Assembly (NCBI GenBank): GCA_041917055.1
Contig: JAYRYJ010000002.1
Location: forward strand, 1-64,000
Direction: 5' to 3'
Length of the DNA: 64,000 nucleotides
DNA from: Pseudaquidulcibacter sp041917055
GTDB lineage: Bacteria > Pseudomonadota > Alphaproteobacteria > Caulobacterales > Aquidulcibacteraceae
A program made the translations under genes and the position numbers. Position 1 is the first letter of the stretch; each line of letters begins with the position of its first letter. Positions 63,283 through 64,000 of the stretch are shown piece after piece. The notes beneath the pieces are model-generated. The model made no database searches, was not told where the DNA came from, and saw only the letters and a program-made list of their open reading frames with translations.

Positions 63283-64000
63283 TTAAGTTTGAAACACACG
63301 AAACGGTGCAAATTTGCCCGCCCGCACAATACCCAAAGCAATGGGGGCATTATTGAATTTCGCCAAAACAGCGCGGGTCATATCTTGACCTGCTATCTCT
63401 TTTGGGCGGAATTCTTCTTTTAATTTTGCCATTATATGTGGCAGAACCAAAATTTGCCGACCTTGCTTAAGGTCGAAAACCTCGGCCTCTTTAATGGCCA
63501 GCACCGGGATGTCACCAAGAGCGGTCTCAAAAGGCAAAAGAATTTCAACGCCGCCTATACACGCTTTTTCCAAAGAATCCAGTGTCAAAGCTGATTCTTC
63601 TTTGAATGGGCCAACAGAAGTGCGGCGCAGTTTTATTATGTGCCCTTCTGTTCCCAAAGCATGGGCCAAATCGCGAGCCAAAGCGCGAACGTAAAAACCT
63701 TTTCCTGAACGCACGAAAAAAGAGGCTGAAATACCGTCATTTACCGTCATTTTAAGTTCGAACGTCATCACTTTGCGTGGTTTTAATTCAAAATCTTCCC
63801 CATCGCGTGCCAAATCATAGGCGCGTTCGCCGTCTATTTTAATAGCGGAATATTTAGGGGGGATTTGGTCAATCTCGCCCATGAAATTAGGAAGTATTTT
63901 TAGAATTTCTTCGTCTGTCGGTCTTTTATCCGACGTCGCCACAATTTCACCTTCTGCGTCTTGGGTGGTGGTTGATGCCCCCCAAGAGATTGTGAATTCA
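63283..64000 (-). CDS. truB: tRNA pseudouridine synthase B, N-terminal part missing
   Basis: The gene runs off the window at its 5' end; the frame is open to base 64000. Visible: WGASTTTQDAEGEIVATSDK, QIPPKYSAIKIDGERAYDLA, GFYVRALARDLAHALG and LRRTSVGPF, all standard for TruB, which makes pseudouridine 55 in tRNAs. The catalytic Asp segment lies outside. It precedes rpsO and pnp in the usual order. Confidence 0.95.
   Translation of the reverse strand, partial: EFTISWGASTTTQDAEGEIVATSDKRPTDEEILKILPNFMGEIDQIPPKYSAIKIDGERAYDLARDGEDFELKPRKVMTFELKMTVNDGISASFFVRSGKGFYVRALARDLAHALGTEGHIIKLRRTSVGPFKEESALTLDSLEKACIGGVEILLPFETALGDIPVLAIKEAEVFDLKQGRQILVLPHIMAKLKEEFRPKEIAGQDMTRAVLAKFNNAPIALGIVRAGKFAPFRVFQT

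Overview
The window looks like chromosomal DNA of an adhesive, flagellated alphaproteobacterium related to Caulobacterales or Maricaulales/Hyphomonadaceae, with a genome that leans towards A+T. The evidence is a holdfast-anchor operon (hfaA-hfaB-hfaD), a redox two-component pair of the RegB/RegA type, an MmcB-type DNA repair protein, an ELM1-family protein, TTAA-N7-TTAA and TTAACCAT motifs resembling CtrA sites, and a truB-rpsO-pnp cluster. Placement below the class level is inference.

Layout. 1-3150: a 2-oxoacid:ferredoxin oxidoreductase operon (porA end, porB, and a GltD-like flavoprotein fused to a 2[4Fe-4S] ferredoxin), facing a CBS-domain gene. 3865-6547: three tandem, translationally coupled flagellin genes, with a rhomboid gene converging on them. 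7619-10561: the hfaABD operon behind a near-consensus sigma-54 promoter and a possible CtrA box, closed by a clear terminator. 10660-21876: an orphan acidic protein, a LacI-type regulator, mobA-vanW, carB, greA, ELM1-trxB-lysR and a small exported protein. The lysR end has been split from the next gene by a small palindromic insert flanked by a 44-bp duplication. 22015-25294: an exported orphan, mmcB, a probable halohydrin dehalogenase, and a Sel1-repeat protein. 25495-29867: tRNA-Ser(GGA) followed by a single very A+T-rich gene for a large NTPase with a C-terminal PD-(D/E)XK nuclease, a candidate defence gene at a tRNA locus.

29982-33874: a membrane protein, a GH94 phosphorylase behind a promoter that overlaps a LacI-type operator, and a DUF4386 protein. 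33875-51142: an AraC-type regulator, an operon of two paralogous exported two-domain proteins plus a DUF5675-like protein, a 2658-residue repeat-rich autotransporter, an exported GH13 amylase and a second autotransporter. A pair of TGAGA boxes exactly 21 bp apart lies upstream of both the AraC-type gene and the giant autotransporter gene, which suggests that one controls the other. 51497-58380: a sodium/solute symporter, a CysQ-like phosphatase, a TauE-type exporter, an HGSNAT-like acyltransferase, a CocE/NonD hydrolase and a ParDE toxin-antitoxin pair. 58388-64000: regA, regB, pnp, rpsO and truB (5' end missing).

Three copies of a palindromic intergenic element of about 180-205 bp occur downstream of greA, pnp and rpsO, always with the same end facing the preceding gene. 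Sugar use (GH94, GH13, symporter, LacI-type operator) and surface adhesion (holdfast, autotransporters, exported paralogues) dominate the accessory part. The strongest candidates for something new are the 21-bp-spaced AraC boxes linked to the giant adhesin, the NTPase-nuclease fusion next to tRNA-Ser, the halohydrin dehalogenase, and the orientation-fixed palindromic element. All were read by eye; no database search or computation was run.
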